From Bacteroidales bacterium (GTDB taxonomy: Bacteria > Bacteroidota > Bacteroidia > Bacteroidales > WCHB1-69): a stretch of 64,000 nt of DNA. Every line of letters starts with the position of its first letter. Position 1 is the first letter of the stretch. Below are positions 47,146 through 54,898 of this stretch, piece by piece. The notes below the pieces were generated by a model, which worked only from the letters and a program-made list of their open reading frames with translations, made no database searches and had not been told where the DNA came from. Made by a program: the position numbers and the translations under genes. The stretch lies in assembly GCA_017551725.1 (NCBI GenBank), contig JAFZKY010000063.1:1-64000 (forward strand), given 5' to 3'.

Positions 47146-48072
47146 ATGGCAAACAATACTATTCCAAGCTGGGACGACATCGTTTGGAAAGAGCAGTTCA
47201 CCACCTCCCAGCATCCCACAAACCGCATTGCCCTGAAACAGTTGCGCCAGTTGGTCTTCTTCAACACCACGCAGGTGGTGAAAGAGGGCCGATACATCAG
47301 CCGGAGCGGCCAGCTGGTGGAGCCCGCCTTCAACAAAAACATCCGGGAACAGACGCGTTACTACCGCACACGTTTCTCCCCAGCCATCGAATCGCGGCTC
47401 TACACAAACGCCGTCACGGTGGTGCAGGCCGACAGTCTGTTCTATGCCCGAAAGATGCAGGAGGAACTGGGCGAGCCGGTCTGCGTGCTGAACTTCGCCA
47501 GCGCCACGCATCCGGGCGGAGGTGTGCAGGACGGGGCCGCCGCCCAGGAGGAGTACCTCTTCCGTTGCACCGACTACTACCGTTCGCTCTTCCAATTCGT
47601 GGATTTCGGGATGCTTTACGAAGTTCCCCGCTCCACGGAGAGCTATCCCATGGACCGTCATTTCGGGGGATGTTACACGCCGGACGCGACCGTCTTCCGC
47701 GACACCGAAAGTCAAGGCTATGCCCTGCTGGACGAGCCTTGGAAGGTAAACTTCATAGCGGTGGCCGCCATAAACCGCCCCACCCTGCATCTTGTGAACG
47801 GCGAAGAACGCATCACCGACAACCTCATCCCCACCGTCCGCGACAAGATGCGGACCATCTTCCGCATCGCCATTGACAACCGGCAACACAACCTTGTATT
47901 AGGAGCCTTTGGCTGCGGAGCGTTTGCCAACCCACCCAAGCACATCGCCGAGCTCTTCCGTGAGACCCTTGCCGAACCCGAATTTGCCGGTTGTTTCCAA
48001 CACGTCGCCTTCGCCATCAAAGGCGGGCCAAACGGCGGTAACTATCTGCCATTCAAAGCCGTTCTCGGATAA
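47146..48072 (+). CDS. Bacterial-type poly(ADP-ribose) glycohydrolase (TIGR02452 family)
   Basis: 308 residues. The catalytic signature of PARG macrodomains is complete: GGG at 124-126 and QEE at 134-136 in the stretch ATHPGGGVQDGAAAQEE. A second conserved block, LGAFGCGAFANPP, at about 249-261 closes the ADP-ribose site. Enzymes of this type remove ADP-ribose chains by hydrolysis. No ADP-ribosyltransferase gene is seen nearby, so whether it reverses the cell's own modification, counteracts a toxin or phage system, or salvages ADP-ribose is open. It lies in tandem with the L,D-transpeptidase, which is probably only transcriptional company. Confidence 0.88.
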   Translation: MANNTIPSWDDIVWKEQFTTSQHPTNRIALKQLRQLVFFNTTQVVKEGRYISRSGQLVEPAFNKNIREQTRYYRTRFSPAIESRLYTNAVTVVQADSLFYARKMQEELGEPVCVLNFASATHPGGGVQDGAAAQEEYLFRCTDYYRSLFQFVDFGMLYEVPRSTESYPMDRHFGGCYTPDATVFRDTESQGYALLDEPWKVNFIAVAAINRPTLHLVNGEERITDNLIPTVRDKMRTIFRIAIDNRQHNLVLGAFGCGAFANPPKHIAELFRETLAEPEFAGCFQHVAFAIKGGPNGGNYLPFKAVLG

Positions 48073-48094
48073 CGAGACATATCAAAAAAAATAC

Positions 48095-48102
48095 TACTTT
48101 TG
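48095..48102 (+). promoter_or_regulatory. -7 element TACTTTTG, promoter of the polyene/fatty-acid-like cluster
   Basis: TACTTTTGC matches TAnnTTTG, 51 bases before the ATG at 48153. It is the only clear promoter ahead of the six to seven plus-strand genes that follow. Confidence 0.65.
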
Positions 48103-48152
48103 CACCGTTTTTTTATAATAGTATTTATTTCTGTAATATTTTCGCTTACAAT

Positions 48153-48881
48153 ATGAATTACGCCCTTGTCACCGGTGGTTCCCGCGGAATCGGCAGAGCA
48201 GTCTGCCAAAAGCTTGCCGCCATGGGATTCCCGGTTCTGATAAACTACCAGTCCAACCGTGATGCGGCTTTGGAAACGCAGAAGCTCATCGAAGAGGCCG
48301 GCGGCACCGCCGAGTTGATGCCTTTCGACGTGTGCGACAGCGAGGCCGTAGATCAGGCCATCGACACCTGGCAGGCCGCCCATCCCGACGACTATGTCGG
48401 CGTGCTGGTCAACAATGCCGGCATCCGGAAAGACACGCTGATGGTCTTCATGCAGAACAGCGACTGGCAGTCCGTGCTGAACACCACCCTCAACGGCTTC
48501 TTCTACACGACGCGCCGACTGCTCAAGGGCATGATCGGGCATCGCAAGGGGCGTATCATCAACATGGCATCCCTCTCCGGAATCAAAGGGCAGGCCGGCC
48601 AGACCAACTATTCGGCGGCCAAGGCAGCCCTCATCGGGGTCACGAAAGCCTTAGCCCAGGAGATCGGCTCGCGCAACATCACCGTGAACGCCGTGGCTCC
48701 CGGGTTCATCCATACCGACATGACCAAGGATTTCAACGAGGCCGACTTCAAGAAGATGATTCCCGCCGGACGTTTCGGCAAGCCGGAAGAGGTGGCCGCG
48801 CTGGTCGGATTCCTCGCCTCGGACGACGCCGCCTACATCACCGGGGAGGCGATTTCGATTAACGGGGGACTTTATACCTAA
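48153..48881 (+). CDS. 3-oxoacyl-ACP reductase (FabG-like; ApeQ-type)
   Basis: 242 residues, short-chain dehydrogenase family. NADPH-binding TGGSRGIG is at 8-15 and NNAG at about 90-93. The catalytic residues are S140, Y153 and K157 (NYSAAKAA), and the chain ends with the usual GEAISINGGLYT. It reduces beta-ketoacyl-ACP to beta-hydroxyacyl-ACP. Its place at the head of a ketosynthase-ACP-dehydratase cluster suggests a dedicated secondary pathway rather than housekeeping fatty-acid synthesis; housekeeping fabG is normally elsewhere. Co-transcribed with the next gene, though a heptamer repeat lies between. Confidence 0.9.
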   Translation: MNYALVTGGSRGIGRAVCQKLAAMGFPVLINYQSNRDAALETQKLIEEAGGTAELMPFDVCDSEAVDQAIDTWQAAHPDDYVGVLVNNAGIRKDTLMVFMQNSDWQSVLNTTLNGFFYTTRRLLKGMIGHRKGRIINMASLSGIKGQAGQTNYSAAKAALIGVTKALAQEIGSRNITVNAVAPGFIHTDMTKDFNEADFKKMIPAGRFGKPEEVAALVGFLASDDAAYITGEAISINGGLYT

Positions 48882-48948
48882 TTGACAATTAACAATTAAC
48901 AATTAATAAATCATAGTTCATAGTCAAAGTTCATAGTTCAAAGTTCGA
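48881..48948. repeat. AACAATT heptamers followed by TTCATAGT/TTCAAAGT repeats
   Basis: GACAATT-AACAATT-AACAATT-AATAAAT starts at the stop codon of the reductase gene. It is followed by four imperfect copies of an 8-9-base unit (TTCATAGT, TCAAAGT) up to the ATG at 48950. Confidence 0.8.
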
Positions 48949-48949
48949 T

Positions 48950-50170
48950 ATGAGACGTGTTGTCATTACGGGAATGGGTATTTACTCTTGTCTGGGGAAG
49001 AACCTGGACGAGGTGACGAAGTCGTTGTATGCCGGCAAGTCGGGCATCGGCATTGATCCCGCGCGGCTGGAGTACGGCTATCGTTCACCGCTGACGGGCA
49101 TCGTGGAACGTCCTCTGCTGAAGGGTGTTCTGGACCGCCGTTCCCGCGTATGTCTGGCCGAGGAGGGCGAATACGCCTACATGGCCACGGCCGAGGCGCT
49201 GAAAAACGCCGGCATCGACATGGACTATCTCGCCCAGAACGAGGTCGGCATCTTCTACGGCAACGACTCGTCGGCCAAGGCGGTCATTGAGGCTCATTCC
49301 ACGGCCATGCAGTACAAGGATACCCAGATGATGGGTTCCGGGGCCATCTTCCAGTCGATGAACTCGACGGTGACCATGAACCTGTCCACCATCTTCAAGC
49401 TGCGTGGGGTGAACATGACCATCAGCGCGGCCTGTGCCAGCGGGTCGCATGCCATCGGGCTGGGGCTGCTCTTCATCCGCAACGGGATGCAGGATGTGGT
49501 CATCTGCGGCGGTGCGCAGGAGACCAGCTACCTCTCCATGGGCAGTTTCGACGGCATCGGGGCGTTTTCCATCCGCACCGACGACCCCACGAAGGCCTCG
49601 CGTCCGTTCGACCGCGACCGTGACGGGCTGGTGCCCAGCGGAGGTGCCGCCACGCTGATCCTGGAAGAGTACGAACACGCCATCCGGCGCGGCGCACCCA
49701 TCATCGCCGAGGTCGCCGGGTACGGGTTCTCCTCCAACGGGGCCAACATCTCGCAGCCGAGCGACCACGGCTCCGCCACCGCCATGCGCCGCGCCATGCA
49801 GGATGCCGGCGTGGAGCCCAAAGACATCGACTACATCAACGCACACGCCACATCCACCCTCCAGGGAGACGCCTTTGAAGCCATGAGCCTGCAAGCGTTG
49901 TTCGGCGACTGCCTCACCCCCATCAGCTCCACCAAGGCCATGACAGGCCACGAGTGCTGGATGGCCGGCGCCAGCGAAATCGTATATTCCAACCTCATGA
50001 TGCTCAACTCGTTCATCGCTCCCAACATCAACTTCGAGAACCCCGACGAGTACTCCCAACATCTGAACATCATTAACAAAACCATAGAGAAAAACATCGA
50101 CGTGTACCTCTCCAACTCCTTCGGGTTCGGAGGTACCAACAGTGCATTGGTCATTAAGAAAATCAAATAA
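48950..50170 (+). CDS. Beta-ketoacyl-ACP synthase (FabF-like; aryl-polyene type)
   Basis: 406 residues with a complete condensing-enzyme active site: C162 in SAACASGSH, H299 in NAHATST, K329 and H334 in SSTKAMTGHE. It therefore should catalyse decarboxylative condensation and is not a chain-length factor. The unusual GHECWMAGASE in place of the common GHLLGAAG-type loop recalls ketosynthases from aryl-polyene clusters of Bacteroidota (recollection of the family, not a search). Followed after 12 bp by an acyl carrier protein gene. Confidence 0.9.
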   Translation: MRRVVITGMGIYSCLGKNLDEVTKSLYAGKSGIGIDPARLEYGYRSPLTGIVERPLLKGVLDRRSRVCLAEEGEYAYMATAEALKNAGIDMDYLAQNEVGIFYGNDSSAKAVIEAHSTAMQYKDTQMMGSGAIFQSMNSTVTMNLSTIFKLRGVNMTISAACASGSHAIGLGLLFIRNGMQDVVICGGAQETSYLSMGSFDGIGAFSIRTDDPTKASRPFDRDRDGLVPSGGAATLILEEYEHAIRRGAPIIAEVAGYGFSSNGANISQPSDHGSATAMRRAMQDAGVEPKDIDYINAHATSTLQGDAFEAMSLQALFGDCLTPISSTKAMTGHECWMAGASEIVYSNLMMLNSFIAPNINFENPDEYSQHLNIINKTIEKNIDVYLSNSFGFGGTNSALVIKKIK

Positions 50171-50182
50171 TAAAAATTGAAT

Positions 50183-50428
50183 ATGCAAAGAGAAGACGTC
50201 ATCAAAACGGTGAACAACTTTTTAGTTGAAGAGATTGAGATAGAAGAAAATCTGCTGAAAGAAGAAGCCCTCCTCAAGGAAGATTTAGGCATCGACAGTC
50301 TGGACTTCGTGGATATAGTCGTCATCGTGGAACGCAACTTCGGCTTCAAAATCAAGCCGGAAGAGATGAAGGATGTGAAGACACTGGGACAGTTTTACGA
50401 TTATATCGCCAACAAAGTGAAAGAATAA
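50183..50428 (+). CDS. Acyl carrier protein
   Basis: 81 residues from ATG 50183 (a TTG at 50177 is less likely). The phosphopantetheine attachment site is S39 in LGIDSLDFVD. Highly acidic, with the expected four-helix spacing. It differs from housekeeping AcpP in its extended N-terminus (EEIEIEENLLKEEALLKEDLG). Lying between ketosynthase and acyltransferase genes, it should carry the chain built by this cluster. Confidence 0.93.
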   Translation: MQREDVIKTVNNFLVEEIEIEENLLKEEALLKEDLGIDSLDFVDIVVIVERNFGFKIKPEEMKDVKTLGQFYDYIANKVKE

Positions 50429-50429
50429 C

Positions 50430-51350
50430 ATGGCGGAAGAGCGGCAGTGGCAAGGTAAGACAAGCGGCGGCAAGTTCGGTCAGCATTTCCTGTTCGTCCT
50501 TCTGAGGCACATCAAGGTCACGACCCTCTACCCTATACTCTACCTGATCATCCCGTTCTGCCTGCTGTTCTCGCGAAAGCCCAACCGGGCCCTTTACCAC
50601 TATTTCCACCAGATACATGGTTACAGCCGCTGGCGTGCCCTGAAGGCCACGGCGCGCGCGGCGCACACGTTCGGCAAAGTGGTCATCGACAAGTTCGCAC
50701 TCCTGGCCGGACGCAGCGACCAGTTTACGGTGGACATCCCCGACAGACAGCTTTTCCACGACCTGCTGGACCAGCCTTCCGGCTTCATGCTGGCGGGTTC
50801 CCACATCGGCAACTTCGAGCTGCTGGGACATTGCCTCAAACAGGACAAGAAACCCATCAACGGCATCATCTTCGGCGGCGAGAACCCCGAAATGCAACAA
50901 CGGAGAATCGAGACTTTTCAAGAGAACCACGTCAAGCTCATCCCGGTGATGCCCGACATGTCGCACCTGTTCGCCATCAAGAACGCGCTGGACAACGGCG
51001 AAATCATCACCATCCACTGCGACCGCATCTTTGGCAGCCCGAAGAAAAAGGTGGTTGATTTCCTGGGGCATCCCGCCGAGTTCCCCATCGGGCCGTTCCG
51101 TCTGGCCGCCCAGATGGAGATTCCCGTTCTGGCCGTTTTTCTGATGAAAGAGAAAAAAAGAGACTACAAAGGCTACCTCATCCCGCTGACGGCAGACACG
51201 ACGCTAACCAGTGTCACCGCGCAGACGGAGCACCTGCTTCGCCAATACGTGAATGCCGTGGAAGAGATCCTCAAACAATATCCGGAACAATGGTTCAACC
51301 TGTACGACTTCTGGGGGTTGGAGGCAAAAGCCGGAATTTCAAAACGTTAA
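50430..51350 (+). CDS. LpxL/HtrB-type lipid acyltransferase
   Basis: 306 residues starting one base after the ACP stop, so translationally coupled. A hydrophobic segment at about 32-48 (TLYPILYLIIPFCLLF) anchors it to the inner membrane. H125 and E130 (SHIGNFE) form the HX4E/D catalytic motif of the lysophospholipid acyltransferase superfamily, and GPFRLAAQMEIPVL is the later conserved block. In lipid A synthesis this family moves acyl groups from ACP to a lipid. In aryl-polyene clusters a member moves the finished polyene from its ACP to a lipid anchor, which is the likelier role here. Confidence 0.88.
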   Translation: MAEERQWQGKTSGGKFGQHFLFVLLRHIKVTTLYPILYLIIPFCLLFSRKPNRALYHYFHQIHGYSRWRALKATARAAHTFGKVVIDKFALLAGRSDQFTVDIPDRQLFHDLLDQPSGFMLAGSHIGNFELLGHCLKQDKKPINGIIFGGENPEMQQRRIETFQENHVKLIPVMPDMSHLFAIKNALDNGEIITIHCDRIFGSPKKKVVDFLGHPAEFPIGPFRLAAQMEIPVLAVFLMKEKKRDYKGYLIPLTADTTLTSVTAQTEHLLRQYVNAVEEILKQYPEQWFNLYDFWGLEAKAGISKR

Positions 51351-51371
51351 ATCCTAAAAAAACATAATCCC

Positions 51372-52457
51372 ATGGAATTATCCTCTCCGCAAAAAGAAAT
51401 GTACGCCAAAGACCGCTTCTCCGCCCTGCAGGCACAGCGTCTGGCTCAGGAAATTGCCTTCGGGCCCATCGTGTTCCAGGTGGCCCGCCTCATGGTCAAA
51501 TTCGGCATCTTCCAGATGTTGGGTGACGAAAAAGAGGGGCTGACAATGGCCGAGGTGGCCGAGAAAGCCGGCATCTCGCTCTATGGAGCCAAGGTCCTGC
51601 TGGAGTCCTCCCTGACCACCGGCACCGTCACCATGCGCGACGACCGCTTCCATCTGGCCAAAGCGGGATGGTTCCTGCTCAACGACGACATGGCCCGCGT
51701 GAACATGGACTTCAACCACGACGTGAACTACCTCGGGCTGTTCCGCCTGGAGGAGGCCATCCTCAACGGCAAGCCGGAAGGGCTCAAGGTGTTCGGCGAG
51801 TGGCCTACCATCTACGAAGGGCTCTCGCAACTGCCCCCGCAAGTGCAGAAAAGCTGGTTCGGCTTCGACCATTTCTACTCCGACAACTCCTTCTCGCAGG
51901 CGCTGGAGATCGTGTTTTCCAGACAGCCCAAGACGTTGCTGGACGTGGGCGGCAACACCGGCCGCTGGGCCACACAATGCGTGCGGCACGATGCCAACGT
52001 GCAAGTCACCATCATGGACCTGCCGCAGCAACTGGCCATGATGCGCGAACAGACCAAAGGGATGGAGGGCGCCGACCGCATCCACGGGCACGGCTGCAAC
52101 CTCCTCGACCCCAGCGTACCCTTCCCCACGGGATTCAACGCCATCTGGATGAGCCAGTTCCTCGACTGCTTCTCCGAAGAGGAGGTCACCAGCATCCTGA
52201 GCCGTGCCGCCGCCTCTATGGACAACGATAGCCGACTCTACATCATGGAGACCTTCTGGGACCGCCAGCGTTTTGAGACCGCCTCTTATTGCTTGGCACA
52301 GATCAGTCTCTATTTCACCGCATTAGCCAACGGCAACAGCAAGATGTACTACTCCGGCGACATGGCCCGCTGTGTGGCAGACGCCGGCCTTGCCATCGAG
52401 TGCATCCACGACGGACTCGGTCTCGGCCACAGCATCATGCAGTGCAAACTCAAATAA
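51372..52457 (+). CDS. SAM-dependent O-methyltransferase
   Basis: 361 residues. An N-terminal winged-helix dimerisation domain (about 15-100, FGIFQMLGDEKEGLTMAEVAEKAGISLYGAKVLLE) is followed by a class I methyltransferase domain with LLDVGGNTGRW (about 188-199) as the SAM loop. This is the architecture of small-molecule O-methyltransferases (Methyltransf_2-like). In flexirubin and aryl-polyene pathways such an enzyme methylates the aromatic head group, which fits its position here. Stops 6 bp before the dehydratase gene. Confidence 0.88.
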   Translation: MELSSPQKEMYAKDRFSALQAQRLAQEIAFGPIVFQVARLMVKFGIFQMLGDEKEGLTMAEVAEKAGISLYGAKVLLESSLTTGTVTMRDDRFHLAKAGWFLLNDDMARVNMDFNHDVNYLGLFRLEEAILNGKPEGLKVFGEWPTIYEGLSQLPPQVQKSWFGFDHFYSDNSFSQALEIVFSRQPKTLLDVGGNTGRWATQCVRHDANVQVTIMDLPQQLAMMREQTKGMEGADRIHGHGCNLLDPSVPFPTGFNAIWMSQFLDCFSEEEVTSILSRAAASMDNDSRLYIMETFWDRQRFETASYCLAQISLYFTALANGNSKMYYSGDMARCVADAGLAIECIHDGLGLGHSIMQCKLK

Positions 52458-52463
52458 GACAAC

Positions 52464-52874
52464 ATGTTTCCCACTCCCGCCCTTCCACTCATCCCGCAAC
52501 GTCCGCCCATGGTCATGGTGGACAACATTCTGGCCTGCGACCCCATCACGGTGCGCACCGATTTCCGCATCCCTGCTGACTGTATCTTCCTACGTGACAA
52601 CAGTTTGTCAGAATCTGGACTAATGGAAAACATCGCCCAGACCTGCGCCGCCCGCATCGGATGGCTCAATCAGGACAAACCCGTCCGCATCGGGGTTATC
52701 GGTTCCATCAACCATTTCGAGGTCTTCCGGCGGCCTGCTGCCGGCGAAACATTGCAAACTACCGTCACCGTCGAAAACGAAGTCTTCGAGGCCATCATCG
52801 TACATGCTGTGATACAACGGGAGGAGGAGATGATGGCGCAGTGCGATATGAAGGTGTTTGTGATTGACAATTAA
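52464..52874 (+). CDS. Hotdog-fold 3-hydroxyacyl-ACP dehydratase (ApeP-like)
   Basis: 136 residues. LIPQRPPMVMVDNIL near the N-terminus and GLMENIAQTCAARIGW (about 52-67) match the pattern of the dehydratases of aryl-polyene clusters, where E in the ELMAQ-like helix is catalytic; here it is the E of LMENIAQ. It should dehydrate the beta-hydroxyacyl-ACP produced by the reductase. The last residues VIDN and the stop are supplied by the heptamer repeat that follows. Confidence 0.82.
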   Translation: MFPTPALPLIPQRPPMVMVDNILACDPITVRTDFRIPADCIFLRDNSLSESGLMENIAQTCAARIGWLNQDKPVRIGVIGSINHFEVFRRPAAGETLQTTVTVENEVFEAIIVHAVIQREEEMMAQCDMKVFVIDN

Positions 52875-52914
52875 CAATTAACAATTAACAGTTAATAATT
52901 AATAGTTAATAGTT
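52865..52914. repeat. AACAATT heptamer tandem repeat
   Basis: About seven heptamers (GACAATT, AACAATT, AACAGTT, AATAATT, AATAGTT) starting inside the 3' end of the dehydratase gene and forming its last codons and stop. Confidence 0.9.
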
Positions 52915-53001
52915 GGAAGTGGGAAGGTATTGTGTTTTAAAATTGACACATTGCAAATAAAAGCTCATCACTAATTACAGTTCACATCTAAAATTGAAAA
53001 A

Positions 53002-53427
53002 ATGACACGGAAGATATTGCAAGTTGAGAAGGAAGTGGAGGTGCGCTTCAGCGAAGTGGACTCCATGGGCATCGTGTGGCACGGGAACTACGCCCTGTAT
53101 TTTGAGGATGCCCGCGAGCTTTTCGGGAAGACCTATCACCTTGAATACCTGTATATGTACGAGATGGGCTTTTATGCGCCCTTGGTGGAACTGAAAATCA
53201 ACTACAAGAAGCCCGCCACCCTCAACGACAGGCTCCGTGTTATATGCACCTATCGAGAAACCGACGCTGCCAAAATCATTTTCGACTATGAAATACGCCA
53301 TGCTAGCTCCAACGATTTGGTAGCCAGTGGCCATTCAGTGCAGGTGTTTTTGGATATGCAACACCAGCTGGTATGGCAAACCCCTCCGTTTTATACCGAA
53401 TGGAAAAAGATTAACGGATTGTGCTAA
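53002..53427 (+). CDS. 4HBT-type acyl thioesterase (ApeK-like)
   Basis: 141 residues, hotdog fold. RFSEVDSMGIVWHGNYALYFEDARE holds the family signature, with D20 as the expected catalytic Asp. It hydrolyses acyl-CoA or acyl-ACP. In the aryl-polyene pathway an enzyme of this family is part of the cluster and may release or edit chains. The 127-bp gap to the previous gene contains the heptamer repeat and no clear promoter, so co-transcription is likely but not certain. Confidence 0.87.
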   Translation: MTRKILQVEKEVEVRFSEVDSMGIVWHGNYALYFEDARELFGKTYHLEYLYMYEMGFYAPLVELKINYKKPATLNDRLRVICTYRETDAAKIIFDYEIRHASSNDLVASGHSVQVFLDMQHQLVWQTPPFYTEWKKINGLC

Positions 53428-53433
53428 AGGAAT

Positions 53434-53685
53434 CTACATGGCATTCGTGCAGTTTACCACATCCACACTGACCGTGTTGCCGTACACATCCTCATGGAAA
53501 AATTCGCCGTTGAGACTACTGCAAGCAGTTTCCGCATCCACGGTCTCCGTGTAATACTGTTCCGTACTATAATCGGCATAGTGGGTTTCCTTGTGACAGT
53601 CGCACTGTTTGGTACAGGCAGAAAAAAGGAATGCGGTACCGCCCAAGCTCATTACAATGGCAAACAAGAAGTTAAAACGTTTCAT
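53434..53685 (-). CDS. Small lipoprotein of unknown function
   Basis: 83 residues on the strand opposite to the surrounding cluster. The signal ends in FLFSAC (C24), a lipobox, and is followed by CDCHKETHYADYSTEQYYTE. Four to five Cys in the short mature part could form disulfides. It has its own -7 element at 53712-53719 and ends 6 bp from the thioesterase stop (tail to tail). No family recognised. Its placement inside an otherwise unidirectional cluster may mean an envelope function or simple insertion. Confidence 0.7.
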   Translation of the reverse strand: MKRFNFLFAIVMSLGGTAFLFSACTKQCDCHKETHYADYSTEQYYTETVDAETACSSLNGEFFHEDVYGNTVSVDVVNCTNAM

Positions 53686-53711
53686 ATTCGGAATATTAAT
53701 TAATTTGGCTA

Positions 53712-53719
53712 CAAAAGTA
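53712..53719 (-). promoter_or_regulatory. -7 element TACTTTTG (minus strand), small lipoprotein promoter
   Basis: CAAAAGTA on the plus strand, 27 bases ahead of the start at 53685. Confidence 0.65.
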
Positions 53720-53825
53720 CGATTTTTTCACCATGTTCCACCCATCGGTATGCCATCACAACACAATAAAAACACACCGATTCCGTTACTCCCCCACAGA
53801 AACACACTATATACCATATTTTTTT

Positions 53826-53833
53826 TACTTTTG
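53826..53833 (+). promoter_or_regulatory. -7 element TACTTTTG
   Basis: TACTTTTGC, 28 bases before the ATG at 53861. It gives the LolA-like and second hotdog genes a promoter of their own, divergent from 53712-53719. Confidence 0.65.
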
Positions 53834-53860
53834 CCGACTATTAACCAACACCTGAACTTC

Positions 53861-54496
53861 ATGAAAAAGCACATCCTCCTCATATTCCTCACATTCATGA
53901 CAGCGAGCGTTTTGATGGCGCAAACACCTGTTGGCACGGAAGTCATCGGCGAGAAAAAAGCTGCGCTCGTCACTACCATCGAGAAAGCCCACAAGCAACT
54001 GACATCCCTATCGGCCAACTTCACGCAGGAGAAGACTTCCACCCTTTTCACCGACAAGGTGGTACAGAAGGGCAAACTGCAGTACAAAGCGCCGAAACAG
54101 CTTCGCTGGGAATACACCTCGCCCAAGGCCATGACCGTCATCTTCGCCAACGGAAAAGTGCTGCTGAAGACGGACAAGGGCACCACCTCAAACCCCAACA
54201 AGATGCTCAACGAGATGGGCAACATGATCATCAACACCATCAACGGCACCTTCTTGAAAGACAACCCCGACTTCAGCACACGCTATTACAAGGACAAATC
54301 CGGCAACATCACCGCCGTGCTCACGCCTGTCAACAAGAAAATCAAGACCTATTACAAGAACATCACCATCACCCTGAACGGCAGCAGCCACCTGGCCGAG
54401 AAGGTGGTGCTGAACGAGGTCAACGGGGATGCCACCACCATCATTTTCTCCGAAAAAAAAACCAATGTCACCCTTTCGGATTCGCTGTTCAAATAA
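53861..54496 (+). CDS. LolA-like outer-membrane lipoprotein carrier protein (ApeL-like)
   Basis: 211 residues from the ATG at 53861, which begins a clean signal peptide (MKKHILLIFLTFMTASVLMAQ); the open frame upstream crosses two promoters and is not coding. The mature part follows the LolA pattern: LTSLSANFTQEKTSTLF, KGKLQYKAPKQLRWEYTSP, VIFANGKVLLK. LolA shuttles lipidated molecules across the periplasm. Dedicated LolA homologues are a hallmark of aryl-polyene clusters, where they are thought to carry the polyene lipid to the outer membrane. It may instead be the housekeeping lolA; the neighbours favour the first. Confidence 0.88.
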   Translation: MKKHILLIFLTFMTASVLMAQTPVGTEVIGEKKAALVTTIEKAHKQLTSLSANFTQEKTSTLFTDKVVQKGKLQYKAPKQLRWEYTSPKAMTVIFANGKVLLKTDKGTTSNPNKMLNEMGNMIINTINGTFLKDNPDFSTRYYKDKSGNITAVLTPVNKKIKTYYKNITITLNGSSHLAEKVVLNEVNGDATTIIFSEKKTNVTLSDSLFK

Positions 54497-54504
54497 CGAC
54501 AACC

Positions 54505-54885
54505 ATGTTTCTTGATACGCTGTTCCATATTGATTCCGAACATATTTCGGACAATCAGGCGGATTTCACAATCCGTTTGAATCCATCACATCCTATTTAC
54601 GGCGGCCATTTCCCCAACGACGCCATCACGCCGGGTGTGTGCGTGGTGCAAATCGCCATCGACCTGTTCTCGCACCTGCGCCGACAGGAATACATCCTCT
54701 CGCAGGCCAAGAACATCAAGTTCATACAAATCATCCGTCCCCACGAATATGATCAGGTAGAATACCGCCTTTCTTGGGAACCTCTTGATGATGGCAACTT
54801 TGCAGTGAAGGCCGTCGTGGCGCACAACGAAATCGTTTTTTCCAAAATGTCGGTTATCCTCACCACCTTCACCCAAAACAAATAG
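54505..54885 (+). CDS. Hotdog-fold FabZ/ApeI-like dehydratase
   Basis: 126 residues. NPSHPIYGGHFPNDAITPGVCVVQIAIDL (about 29-57) is the FabA/FabZ/ApeI core, with the catalytic His in GHFP. The acidic residue that normally follows in PGV-x-x-x-E (FabZ) is Gln here (VVQIAID). The protein may be a divergent dehydratase or have another role. It starts 8 bp after the LolA-like gene and 13 bp before topB. Confidence 0.8.
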   Translation: MFLDTLFHIDSEHISDNQADFTIRLNPSHPIYGGHFPNDAITPGVCVVQIAIDLFSHLRRQEYILSQAKNIKFIQIIRPHEYDQVEYRLSWEPLDDGNFAVKAVVAHNEIVFSKMSVILTTFTQNK

Positions 54886-54898
54886 CAAGAGATTCTGT

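Noticed and set aside
49085..50188. 367-codon open frame antisense to the ketosynthase
   Set aside because: The ketosynthase has a full active site; the antisense frame shows only shadow composition.
53609..53860. N-terminal extension of the LolA-like frame
   Set aside because: It crosses two divergent promoter elements and precedes an obvious signal peptide at 53861.
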